A stretch of 64,000 nt of DNA from positions 198,128,355-198,192,354 of the forward strand of contig NC_135497.1 of NCBI RefSeq assembly GCF_052857255.1. Reading direction: 5' to 3'. Position 1 is the stretch's first letter, and every line of letters begins with the position of its first letter. This document shows, in pieces, positions 52,596-62,210 of the stretch. Source of the stretch: Amblyomma americanum. Taxonomy: Eukaryota > Arthropoda > Arachnida > Ixodida > Ixodidae. The notes under the pieces are model-generated. The model was not told where the DNA came from. It worked only from the letters and a program-made list of their open reading frames with translations, and made no database searches. Made by a program: the position numbers and the translations under genes.

Positions 52596-52858
52596 CTATA
52601 TACTATGATGGTTTGGTTTATGGGGGTTTAACGTCCCAAAGTGACTCAGGCTATGAGAGACGCCGTAGTGAAGGGCTCCGCAAATTTCAACCACCAGGGG
52701 TTTTTTAACGTGCACTGACATCGCACAGCCCACGGGCCTCTAGAATTTCGCCTCCATCGAAATTAGACCGCCGCGGCCAGGATCAAACCCGCGTCTTTCG
52801 GGCCAGCAGCCGAGCGCCATAACCATTCAGCCACCGCGCCGGCGTACTATATACTATG
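52596..52858 (-). mobile_element. Ruka-like SINE with 12-bp target duplication
   Basis: The body 52608-52846 runs on the minus strand from TTTATGGGGGTTTAACGTCCC to the head GCCGGCGCGGTGGCTGAATGG. CTATATACTATG flanks it at 52596-52607 and 52847-52858. Confidence 0.85.
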
Positions 52859-53615
52859 CAATCCGACAAAACTGCCTTTGTACTTTTGCTAAGATCATGC
52901 TTGAGTACGAAAGGATACAAGTGCTGGTGACGCCTGATGGCGACACCTCCGCAATCCATAAAGGAGGCGCGCGTATTCTACATGACAGAAGAATGGGACG
53001 CTTGCATCGCTAATGACATGTGAACTTATTCTAAAATACTCGCCCGATGCTACGGAACTCGGTAATCGGCGTAAAAAAGAAAAAAAAGAAAATAGGAGCT
53101 GTCGTGCATCTACCGTTAAACTTTAAGCGCGAGCATTTCGCTTCGTAAAGAATGCCGTTCATAGGATTCAGGACTTCTTTTTTCGTCTGCTTTATGACAT
53201 GGACTTTTCTGCGGCGTCAGCACACGTCAATTAGCATACATAAAAGGCCAACAACGAGGGGCTTCCGGCGAAGTGCATGCCGTTGGGTGGATATTACAAA
53301 CGCGTTAAACCCTGGCAAGCAAGATCAGCTCATCTGCCATTAGATTTACTGTAGTCTCCATGGGCTATCGTACCTAGTAAGCACTCACTTTCTTTCGGCT
53401 CTGAAAAATTGTACGACGAAATAAGTCCTTTCAAATGAGTACCTAGGATTTCGGTGTCTGTAATGTGACTCACGAAGGAATCCGCTAGGGATTCTAGCTA
53501 TATTTCTTCTTTTTTTTTCTCTCTCCTGCGTCCAGGCTCGGTTATGACTAGTGGAAGTTCTAGCGCACCATTAGAAAGGTCATCGTCGTAGCAGAAAAAA
53601 CTGGCGACTCTATAC

Positions 53616-54467
53616 GTGATATGTTGTCTAGCTGTCGTAAGTTTTTTTAGAACCTGCACTTCGATTGTGGTTCGTCCCAGTATTATATGCTGCCGGCGGC
53701 GCTCTTTGGATCTTTACCAAGTATTGAGGCCGGCGTTCGCCCATCTCTGTTCAGCCTCAGAGATGCATTCAACCCCCTCATCGCCATCGTGTGCGCCCGC
53801 ATCATGCGGCCGTTGTTGAGCAGACGTGTTCTACTCTACTCCGACGTCTAACACGCGCCTAGTTCCAGATTCTGAAGCCGCTCGCTGGCTCTCCAAACGG
53901 TCAACCGCTTCAACAAGCTGCTGCGGCACCGCCGAAGAAAGGATCGCATTTCATGCAGGTATACAAACACTGATTAGACGCACCTTTCGCAGCCACGCAG
54001 CGGTGGCGGTTTTCGCATGCAACGCTGCCGAATCGTCACCAATTGCTTTCCTCATAATCCCAGCCCACTATATGGGCCTCTTGTGGCTACCCTCGGCGGA
54101 ACTGGACAACCAACGAGCCCTGGCTGGACTGGAAATCGACCCTCTGGGTTCACAGTCTGATTCCAAAGTTAAATCATTCCCAATGACTGACCGAAGTGAC
54201 GTGGCAACAGTCTTGCTGGCTGCTGCATATTCTACGCATTTTTTCCTCCTCCTTCTCTTTTTTCCCGTATAGCAACCGTTTTTTCCGCTTCGGTATTGTG
54301 TTCAGACGGACGACGCGCGCACCCATGAGCGGAAGCCACTTACAGCGATCGCTCTGAAGAAGACACCAGACCCGGAAGATGAGGTCATCGCGTCAACCCA
54401 AGCGCACGCAAATGAACCGGTAGAATCTGCTATCACCTCTGCGTCTACGTGGAGAGCCATGGATTAA
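53616..54467 (+). pseudogene. Long decayed reading frame, function unknown
   Basis: One frame stays open across about 850 bases except for two stops (TGA at 53817, TAG at 54270). The last part reads QTDDARTHERKPLTAIALKK and continues to ...STWRAMD*. No domain is recognised. It may be a relic of a mobile element protein. It lies just beyond the 3' end of the trefoil-like gene on the other strand. Confidence 0.35.
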
Positions 54468-54584
54468 TTTCGGCAGCTTGAGCGTCTGTAGCATGCAGTC
54501 AAGGACAGGTTGCGGTCCCTCGATATGATGCTCAGCAGCCGAACGCCACAGCCATGCGGCACAAGAGCAGAGTGTGACGATGGG

Positions 54585-54590
54585 TTTATT
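54585..54590 (-). terminator. Polyadenylation signal of the trefoil-like gene
   Basis: AATAAA on the minus strand, 47 bases past the stop codon. Confidence 0.65.
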
Positions 54591-54636
54591 TAGATGTGGG
54601 CTATGAGTTTCGATGTTAACCCGCAGGGACACATCC

Positions 54637-55018
54637 TCAGCGCTTGAGAGGGTTCCGCACCACGTAGAAGCTCTGCCACTCAGAGGGCCGAGGCGTGGCG
54701 CATTCTCGCAGAGCGTAGAAATCGCCGTCGCCGCCACCGTCGACGAGCGTCAGACAGCGTTCGGGGGAGAAGAAGCTCGCGATGGCGAACAGTGGCTCGT
54801 CGAACTCGGTGGTCCAGTTGGTAGCGAACTTGAGCCGCCACTGCTGGTCGAGCCGACCGGTGCACCGCGACACCAGGGCCACGCATCCCGGCTCGGCGTC
54901 GTCACACTGCAGGCACCCCCTCAAGAGCGGCCGCTGGCTCACGATCAGTGGCCCGTCGGAGCGCCACTTCAGCCAGCCCCACGTGGGACAGTTGGCGTTC
55001 AGCTGCAGCCGCTGCGTC
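54637..55018 (-). CDS. Trefoil-like gene exon 2
   Basis: Encodes TQRLQLNANC through NPLKR*, nearly all of the trefoil-like domain. The acceptor is gcaatggttgcag. It is the longest clean GC-rich coding exon in this part of the window. Confidence 0.75.
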
Positions 55019-57078
55019 CTGCAACCATTGCGCCATCCTCGATTAGAGCGCACCGGAAGCGTTTCGTGCGTGAAATTCATGACTGCAAATCCTGACGTCC
55101 GCTCATAACGAGTTAGTTTGCGTGAAAATAATTGGAACCTCAGCTTTCCAAGCCTCGAGTAGGCAATGCAGCATCCGCTGTACTTATTTTAGACATTATG
55201 AACGAAACAGCATGCGTCTTGCTACCGGCATGGCAAAAGCAACACCTTGACCTTTGTTGTGTACCCCGTTGCAATGGTTTTGTGGTTAGGGCGCTCCACA
55301 GCCGAGCCCGAGGACGCGGGTTTGATGCCATGTGCGGCGGCCGCGTTTCGATGGGAGCACGCGGAAGTAAAACGGAGCACGCGAGTGGTGGCCAAACTGG
55401 CCACAACTGCATGCCAGCGATCAACAGGTGCGCAGCAGAGAGCTGAGAGGCGTCGGCACATCCGGCTGACCCATCTCGATGATCAGACGTTCGCCTTATC
55501 GCCGGCACGAGTGAAGCCGCGCGGCTACCATCGCTGCTCGCGAGAAGGGCTTTTCAATGCCTCATGCCAGCGTTTATTGTTTGCCTGCATCGTGCAGAAA
55601 AGTGAGACCTTCGGCGGCGTGCGGTTTCTGCTTTGTCAGGGATGGCACCATGTTCAACCTGCGTGACCGCCGTGGTTCGAGCTTCACTTTGCGGCGGGTT
55701 TGTCGCGCTATGGAGTATGAACGCTTCCGCGTCGGTTTCGAAAGTGCAGTCACAATTTTGCTTGCCTAAGGGAACGCATGAAAAAAAGAATAGCATGCAT
55801 ATGTTGCCCCCGTTGTCTTTATGATATAAACAGATGCTCAACGGCATAGCAAGTGAGGTAACTGAAGACCATTTGTTTCAACACAAATTGGCTTTCTTAA
55901 AAATAAGGCAGTCTCTGCTTCCCTTACGGCGCGGTTCAGGTGTCCAACAATATATGAGACAGATACTGCACCATTTCCTTTCCCCAAAAACCAATTATTA
56001 TTATTATGCTTGAGGGCTTCTCGATCGGGTAATATTTGCGCATCTATTTATATCAAAGCTATTACGTGCAAGCTATTTTTTTTTCATGCGTTCTCTTGAG
56101 CCAATAAAAAAATTTTGACCGCACCGATGCATGAGCGTTCATACTCCATAGTCGCCGCCAAGTGAAGCGCGAACCGCGGCGTTCAAGCAGACTCAAAATG
56201 TCATCCCTGATGGAACAGAAAGCGCACGCCGCAGATGGTCTCACTTTTCTACACGATGCAGGCAAACAATAAACGCTGGCATGAGGCATTGAATGCCTTT
56301 CTTGCCAGCAGTGATGGTGCCGCGTGGCTTCGCTCGGGCTGACGATAAGGCGATCATCGAGATGGGTCAGCCGGATGTGCCGACGCCTCTCAGCTCTCTG
56401 CTGCGCACCTGTTGATCGCTGGCATGCAGTTTTGGCCAGTTTTGCCACCGCTCGCGTGCTACGTTTTACTTTTGGTGCATCTGTACTGTGCGATGTCAGG
56501 GGACCCCAGGTGGCCGAAATTTTCCGTAGCCCTCGACTACAGCGTCCCTCATAGCCTTTGGGGCATTAAACCCCGTATACCACATGAATAACGCCAAAGT
56601 GGAATTGATCACCGGTAAAATGCTGCATCCTTGAAAACACTCGGCATCTCGGCTTTTCATAAACCCGAAAACTGTATACCTCTGAGCCCACACTTATTTC
56701 ATGTTACTGCCTTGAGTGCCATGGAAGGCGCGAATGTAATATACTTTCTCAGTGGGAATGGGTTGCCTACCCGAGGTTTCTTGCTTTCCGCGCGGGCACC
56801 AACACTCACCAGTCGATTGTGCAACAGCCAGAATCGAGACACCCACGTCCGTGCAGGGACTTGATGAAAACGCCCTCTCCATTTACTCCGCCCAGGATGT
56901 CGGACGCCGACTTGATGGCGCCCGCGATGGAAGCGGCGTATTCCACTTGTTGCACGCCCATGAAGGTCGCAGACGCCCGAGTGCCCAGATGACACGCGAC
57001 TACAAGAGCCAAGAATAGAGTAGGCCAGCGAAACGAAGCCGGCACGCCGTTACGCGACTCTGCAGAAATACCAGCCAT
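54637..57078 (-). CDS. Secreted protein with probable ricin-type beta-trefoil fold, two exons
   Basis: Exons 57078-56810 and 55018-54637 join through a GT-AG intron in phase 2, giving 216 residues. Residues 1-37 are a signal peptide (hydrophobic LFLALVVACHL, cleavage near TRASA). From about residue 68 the protein reads like a ricin B-type trefoil: FIKSLHGRGCLD begins repeat 1, CLQCDD and DQQW (147-150, a QxW-type motif) mark repeat 2, and CLTLVDGG with EWQSF resembles repeat 3. At about 150 residues the domain fits one trefoil, but Cys-rich and with only one clear QxW, so carbohydrate binding is inferred. One N-glycosylation sequon (NWT, 157) is present. The ATG is the first in frame. The intron holds a SINE interrupted by a pair of inverted arms. 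The exons are GC-rich relative to surroundings. Confidence 0.72.
55275..55355 (+). mobile_element. Ruka-like SINE, 5' part, split
   Basis: Head with GGTTTTGTGGTTAGGGCGCTCC and GCGGGTTTGATGCC, then GCGTTTCGATGGGAG. The 3' part continues at 56482. Sits in the intron of the trefoil-like gene. Confidence 0.65.
55356..56478. mobile_element. Large inverted repeat inserted in a SINE
   Basis: The left arm (about 55356-55795) and right arm (about 56060-56478) are inverted copies. For example CACAACTGCATGCCAGCGATCAAC recurs as its complement near 56430, and GCCTCATGCCAGCGTTTATTG at 55558 recurs inverted at 56272-56290. The spacer holds a plus-strand SINE tail (55910-56005). Both arms carry a matching peptide TACQRSTGAQQRAERRRHIR. 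Confidence 0.78.
56482..56590 (+). mobile_element. Ruka-like SINE, 3' part, split
   Basis: Reads CTGTACTGTGCGATGT...CCCAGGTGGCCGAAATTTTCCGTAGCCCTCGACTACAGCGTCC...GGGGCATTAAACCCCGTATACC, the downstream half of the SINE. Confidence 0.65.
56810..57078 (-). CDS. Trefoil-like gene exon 1
   Basis: Encodes the signal peptide and the start of the domain up to CCTIDW. The donor gtgagt splits the Trp codon (phase 2), and exon 2 completes it. Confidence 0.7.
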
Positions 57079-57126
57079 GCCTCAGAAAAATTCGTTGAGC
57101 CGTGCCTGCGTGGAAAACGCGGAGAG

Positions 57127-57133
57127 CATATAG
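57127..57133 (-). promoter_or_regulatory. Possible TATA box of the trefoil-like gene
   Basis: CTATATG on the minus strand lies about 50 bases upstream of the start codon, leaving room for a short leader. Confidence 0.4.
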
Positions 57134-59100
57134 TTTCGACAAAACCGTGACACGTAACAAGCATGCTGCCAAAATACGATGTGATCCCGCAGGCAAAGGT
57201 GAAGCAACTGAAATGCAGGCATTGCGTTTGAGAGCGTGCATACACCTAAACCTCGTCCAGTTTCGCCCACATGGCCGAATGCGCTGTACAAATGCAGACC
57301 ACGGTGGCCATTTTCCCGTTAGGTATACTCTGAATTCTGTAGCACGCGGTTTAACAGCAGCACTAAAGCAGGACTTGCTCTACTCAGCGTTTCTGTCAGA
57401 TGCGCACGCAGGGAAAAAGAAATATTGTGGTCAACAAGCGGTGCATGAAAAGTATGCACGACGGCTTCTTACCGGGAGCGACGCACACAGAGGGGGACTC
57501 GAGTCCTTGGGCAGGTTACAATAAGGCGGGATAAATTGTCCTGCTGAGGCAACTGCGTCGGTTTTATCACCCCGTCAGCGGTTACGAACGGCAGCGATGT
57601 GGGTTAATCGCTCGAACGTGTCATGTTTGATGACAGACAGTACAAAGTAGGATACGTTCGGTCGATAATGCGAAGGAAGTAACAAAAAAAAGCGATTATG
57701 TGCAGCGAGCACAAGTCGCTTTTCAGGGCGGAATCGAAAATCTCTCGCCGACCTGCTAGAACAAGCTGTCACGTCAACTTGAGACCCGTTAAAAAGCTGG
57801 AAAACCAGTGTTATCGACGGCGTTATCTCCAACCGCATTCCGTGTCGGCCGTTACTCTCGCAGGCACAGAGAAAACTTGGTCGCGCGTGTACATACGCGT
57901 TAACTACTCGACAAATCAGGCGTGCCGCTGGCTTGGGGCTTAAGGCTATGTTTTTATCACATTTCTTTGGAGCTAACAACAGCGGGTGGTTTTATATCAT
58001 CTCACGCATTCTTCAGGACCCCGCAAAAAGAGAATAAAAAAAGAATGGCAAAGTAGCAGCCAGCTTCAGCTTCTTTACTCTGCCCTGTAATCACTGCACT
58101 GTCGTTGCATGTTGTCCTTGGTTGTTCTTCCAGACCATTCTTTACACCATATAAGCTCATGGCGTACGCTCCGCCGGACGTAACGCCACCAACAGTGCCT
58201 GCTGTCGAGTCGGTGCGCTGCTTACTCTCGCCCTCCAGCAGCCATACCGCTTCCAGGCTATTTCGCGGCGAATATTGCAGTCCTTACAGCCTGCTCTATA
58301 TACCGGCAGCAGCTAATCTCGAGATTGCAGTTAAACGAAGGACGTCGCACATTTTTCGCTGCCATTAGCCAAATTGAAGAGGAAGCCGCAGTGTTGTTGC
58401 GAAAAATGAGATGTGATCATGAAGCGCCAGTAAGCGAGACGCTGCTACCCGAAACAAAAATCGTCAGGGAAGATTCCACGCATGACCAGGTTCCCCAGCC
58501 GCGGAAAAAGAAAGGGAAAAGTGCAAAACAAAGGGAATATAACAAGACGACAAAGGGGGCGAGGCGAGCACCCTCTACTTTGATTGCCTGAAGTGCGCAC
58601 GAGCCGAGAAAGAGAGAGGGATAGAGAGAAATGAGTATATGTCCTGTAAAAACCATTCTGGGGGGAGGGCTCTTTCTTCTCAGGTTTCCTCATTAGTCAA
58701 CGAGATCACAGGACATGCTCACTCGCTAAGTTTCAAAAGAATATATCTTGCTCTCTGTATTCTAAATTACGCCTGAATGCGGTCCTACAACCTAGAACCT
58801 TTGGACGAAATTCTCCGCACGTACACCCTATATCCACTCGGAAATTAAAATATTGATTTTCGAAATTAAGTGGATAGGAACGCCCGCTTTCTTACGGACT
58901 GTACGTGATTAGAGATGAACGGATATCCACTGCAGGCCTCGACGATTTGTGCGCGCATAGCGCGGGTCCTTGTTTCCGAAGTACTGAGTAGCGTGCAATC
59001 ATTCCAGAGCGCCGGCAGTGTCTTTGACGAATAGGCAGTGGACAAACGACGAGCCCGAATGTTCCGTTATAAAATTAAAAGGGAATAGAAATGCGAGAGC
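57134..59100. other. Non-genic stretch; unassigned frame at 58325-58591
   Basis: A plus-strand frame following a possible acceptor (attgcag, 58330) reads LNEGRRTFFAAISQIEEEAA and ends with a Lys-rich segment. It could be a terminal exon, but no partner exon was found. The rest shows nothing. Confidence 0.25.
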
Positions 59101-59151
59101 GGCGCTTGCAGGTGCGCGTCTGGACACGGATCATGTTTCGCAAGTAATTGT

Positions 59152-59945
59152 TTGCTTCCTGGGTGCTGCTGTCCCCTAATTGAATGGAACCTCTCCGCTT
59201 CCAAAGGCACCGTTTCCAAAGGTCATGACATCATTTTTCAATGGCTGCCAGGACACTGTGGTATTAACGGTAATCACCAGGCCGATGCGGCTGCGCGTTC
59301 GGCTCACAACGACGGACTTCCAGTGAGGATCCCAATATCAAGACCTGACGCAGCGTGTGGGCTTCGCCCTTTGGCGCTGGAACTCACACTTTTAGCGTGG
59401 AACACGGGAGAGTTTTGCAACCTCCGCCTCAAGGCACTGGACCCTGGACTGCGCCTTCGTCTTCCACGTAACTTAGCACGTCGTGACGCAACATTGTTAT
59501 GCCGTTTATGGATCGGCGTTGCTTTTACCAACCACTACGCTTTCCGGATGGGGATGGCCGGCAGTCCTGCCTATGAAAGCTGCGGTTGTGAGGAGACCAT
59601 CGCTCATCTTCTCTGTGAGTGCCCTGCATTTGCGACTGCAAGACATACACTGTGTTGTGCCCTGGACCGCCTCGATCCTCGCCCATTAACAGAGCAAAAG
59701 ATCCTCGGTCCGTGGCCACAGCAGTCGACTGCCCTCAAGGCATACAAGGCACTCTTTGCCTACTTGAGAGCGACTGGATTGAGTGACAAATTGTGACAGC
59801 GTTGTGCGTGTGTGTGTGTGTTATGCCTTTTTCCCCTTCTCTCTTCCTCCTTTTAGCCCCCTAATCCCTCTTCCCCAGTGCAGGGTAGCCAACCGGAACC
59901 CCTTTCTGGTTAACATCCCTGTCTTTTCCTCCTCCTCTTTATCTA
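59152..59945 (+). mobile_element. I-clade-like LINE 3' end (RNase H and zinc-binding motif)
   Basis: An open frame at 59152-59796 encodes an RNase H end (WLPGHCGINGNHQADAAARS) and a zinc-knuckle-like segment CGCEETIAHLLCECP, typical of tick I-clade-type LINEs. The element is 5' truncated. The 3' UTR ends near a CTATCTATCTA tail (59945). No stop interrupts the 214 codons, so the fragment is fairly young. Confidence 0.82.
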
Positions 59946-60690
59946 TCTATCTACCTCTCCGCTTTCAATAATTGGAACGACGGTGTCGCTTCGCGTATCG
60001 AGAGGAAGCTCAATAATGTCCTATAGCGGCGCCCGCACTGGTTCCAGCCGGCCCGATAAAGACTGCGGGTTGCCACGCGCAAAGCACGCCCTCTTTGGCT
60101 TGCCGCAGTTTACTCCGTTCAAACGATGAGGCGTCTCTGAAAGACAGGAGGCGCATGAGTGAGTCCAGCGTGACCGCAGCGCGTCGGGGCGGGTGGGTAC
60201 ATATAAGGTCTCAGTGGAACTGCGCATCCTTATACTAAGCTCTTCGTCTCTCGGATTTTGGAACGGCTGACGGATGTACTGGCGCTTGCGGGAAGTGCTC
60301 AAACCAGTTCTCCTTCAAAACTTCTTCAAAGTGCTTTAATGCGTGATCACTCGCGGAATTACAAGCTCGAAGCTTGAGCAGAGTCTAAAAGCAGTCATGA
60401 GGAGCGTCTCCGTTACAGAGGAATATTAATCTGCCTGCTGCCTTTCCTGAAAGCGGCCGGGAAAGAGTAATAATATAATTATTTTTTCTTTTACGGTTTG
60501 CAGCACGTGATATCTTCGCCAGTTTGTAGCAAAGCACAGACACGTGGGCGACATTGCAGCAGAACCACACCACTGCGCGGCGAGCCGAAAGAGCGCTATG
60601 CACTTGTCTTCTTTTTCTTCTTCACCCCAGGTATATGGCACATATGTCGCAACTCTTTCTTCTTTTTCTTCACCTCAGTAACTCTTTCTA

Positions 60691-60722
60691 CAGCGAAGCT
60701 CTATGATGATGATGATGATGTC
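60691..60722. repeat. (ATG)n microsatellite
   Basis: A short run of GATGATGATGATGAT, of a kind often seen at tick LINE tails. Confidence 0.6.
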
Positions 60723-61198
60723 CTCAGGCTGAAGAAGCTGTATACCTCTACCGCCCAAGGAAATTTTCGTGTCGTCGTCGTTATCAGCAAAAAGCCCCAG
60801 GAGTGGAAAAGTACACAACAGCATAGAAATCGTAGATCATACTGATCATTAAGTGGACGTAATATAAAAAAACTAATAAAAATTTCAAAATAAAAATAAA
60901 GAATAAAAGTGCAGCGTAGAAATCGTACATCACACTGATCATAGAGCAGTCATAATAAAAAGCAAGGAAAGAAAAAAGATGTCAAAAATAAAAGAAACAT
61001 TTGAAAATAAAAAAATTGGCAGAGGCTTAGCTCGGCTATGCCAGGATATAGATAGCGAGAGGTACGTTTCCCTGCCTGAGCTTGTTGTGGTCATTGTATG
61101 TTTAGCAATAAGAGACATTGGGTATACACATCTTTTGTTCATTTTGCTTGACAGAGACGAAGACTGCCCAATGACCTGTGAGGTAGCATGCAGTGGTC

Positions 61199-61706
61199 TC
61201 AATTTTGTCGATACAGTATTTCGATTTGGTAGAGCCTCTTTAGTATACAAACACTATAGTAGTTCCCCATTGTGTAGTCTGGACGCGAGGGTCCGAAGCT
61301 AAAGTCAAACTTTTCGTTCATACACTGACTAAGAGAGTCCTGTTTCCTGTTGAAATCATCCAAAGTGACACACAACTGTGAAACCGTGCCGTAGGCTGGT
61401 ATACACGTGGCAACCGCATCAATCATCTGCTTGACAGATGTTCCCAGTGCGACGTAGACTCCTTGGATGATAATGCCACTTTCCAGATGCCGAACACTGG
61501 AGGCTTCACCATTATTCACCGCGATCGAAGGGAGATAGATGTCTGACAGCGGAGATACCTCGTTTCACGTACACACAGACTCCAGAGTTCTTATTTGGTT
61601 CAAGCCAACTTCCAGGCGGCAGCCTCAGGATCGGAAGAGTTAATCTTCTCTCGTCTACACCTCCGTGTAGCAGCGGCTGGGCTCTCCTTCGCTGCATGCA
61701 GGTCAA
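61199..61706 (-). pseudogene. Endonuclease-like relic of a mobile element
   Basis: Minus-strand frames read NSGVCVYVKRG, then HLESGIIIQGVYVALGTSVK and LCVTLDDFNRKQDS (compare GDFN of exo/endo/phosphatase-type nucleases), and FDFSFGPSRPDYTM. The frame breaks near 61510 and after 61200. Could be from a LINE or from a Helitron helicase-linked nuclease. Low certainty. Confidence 0.35.
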
Positions 61707-62049
61707 ACGTTGTGATACAGACGCCCACTACATCTCCGCCTTTAATACGCAATCCTGCGCATGCGACGTGGGGTTCGGGTGATAGAGCTGCGTGCGGCGA
61801 GGCGGCGACGAAGAACGCGGCGCAACTGTGGGGTATCCCAGGTTACCATAGAATCGGCGCATGCACAAAACTGGCCTCTCCCATGTACCGCGAAATGCTC
61901 GACTGGTAGCCCAGTGTGGCTCTCGCTACAAAAACATTTCAGCTTGGTATTTAAGAGCGGTATGCGACCGCGTGTTGCAGCGTTGCCCAGGAGTCCAGGG
62001 AACGTCATCGTCCACTCGGCGCGACGACTTGCCTGTTGGACAATTTAAG

Positions 62050-62210
62050 GAAAGGAAATGACGCGTGTCGCTTATATCTTGGTGGACACGCTAACCGCGC
62101 CTTAAGGTAAAGAAAAATGAAAATTGGTTTTAAGGAAAGGAATTGAAGCCTGTCTCACTTATCTGGGTGGGCACCCAAACCGCGCCATAAGGGAACGAAT
62201 ATTTCCGACG
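62050..62210 (-). repeat. Two tandem copies of the composite-SINE tail
   Basis: GAAATGACGCGTGTCGCTTATA...GCGCCTTAAGG and AATTGAAGCCTGTCTCACTTAT...GCGCCATAAGGG follow one another. Confidence 0.65.
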
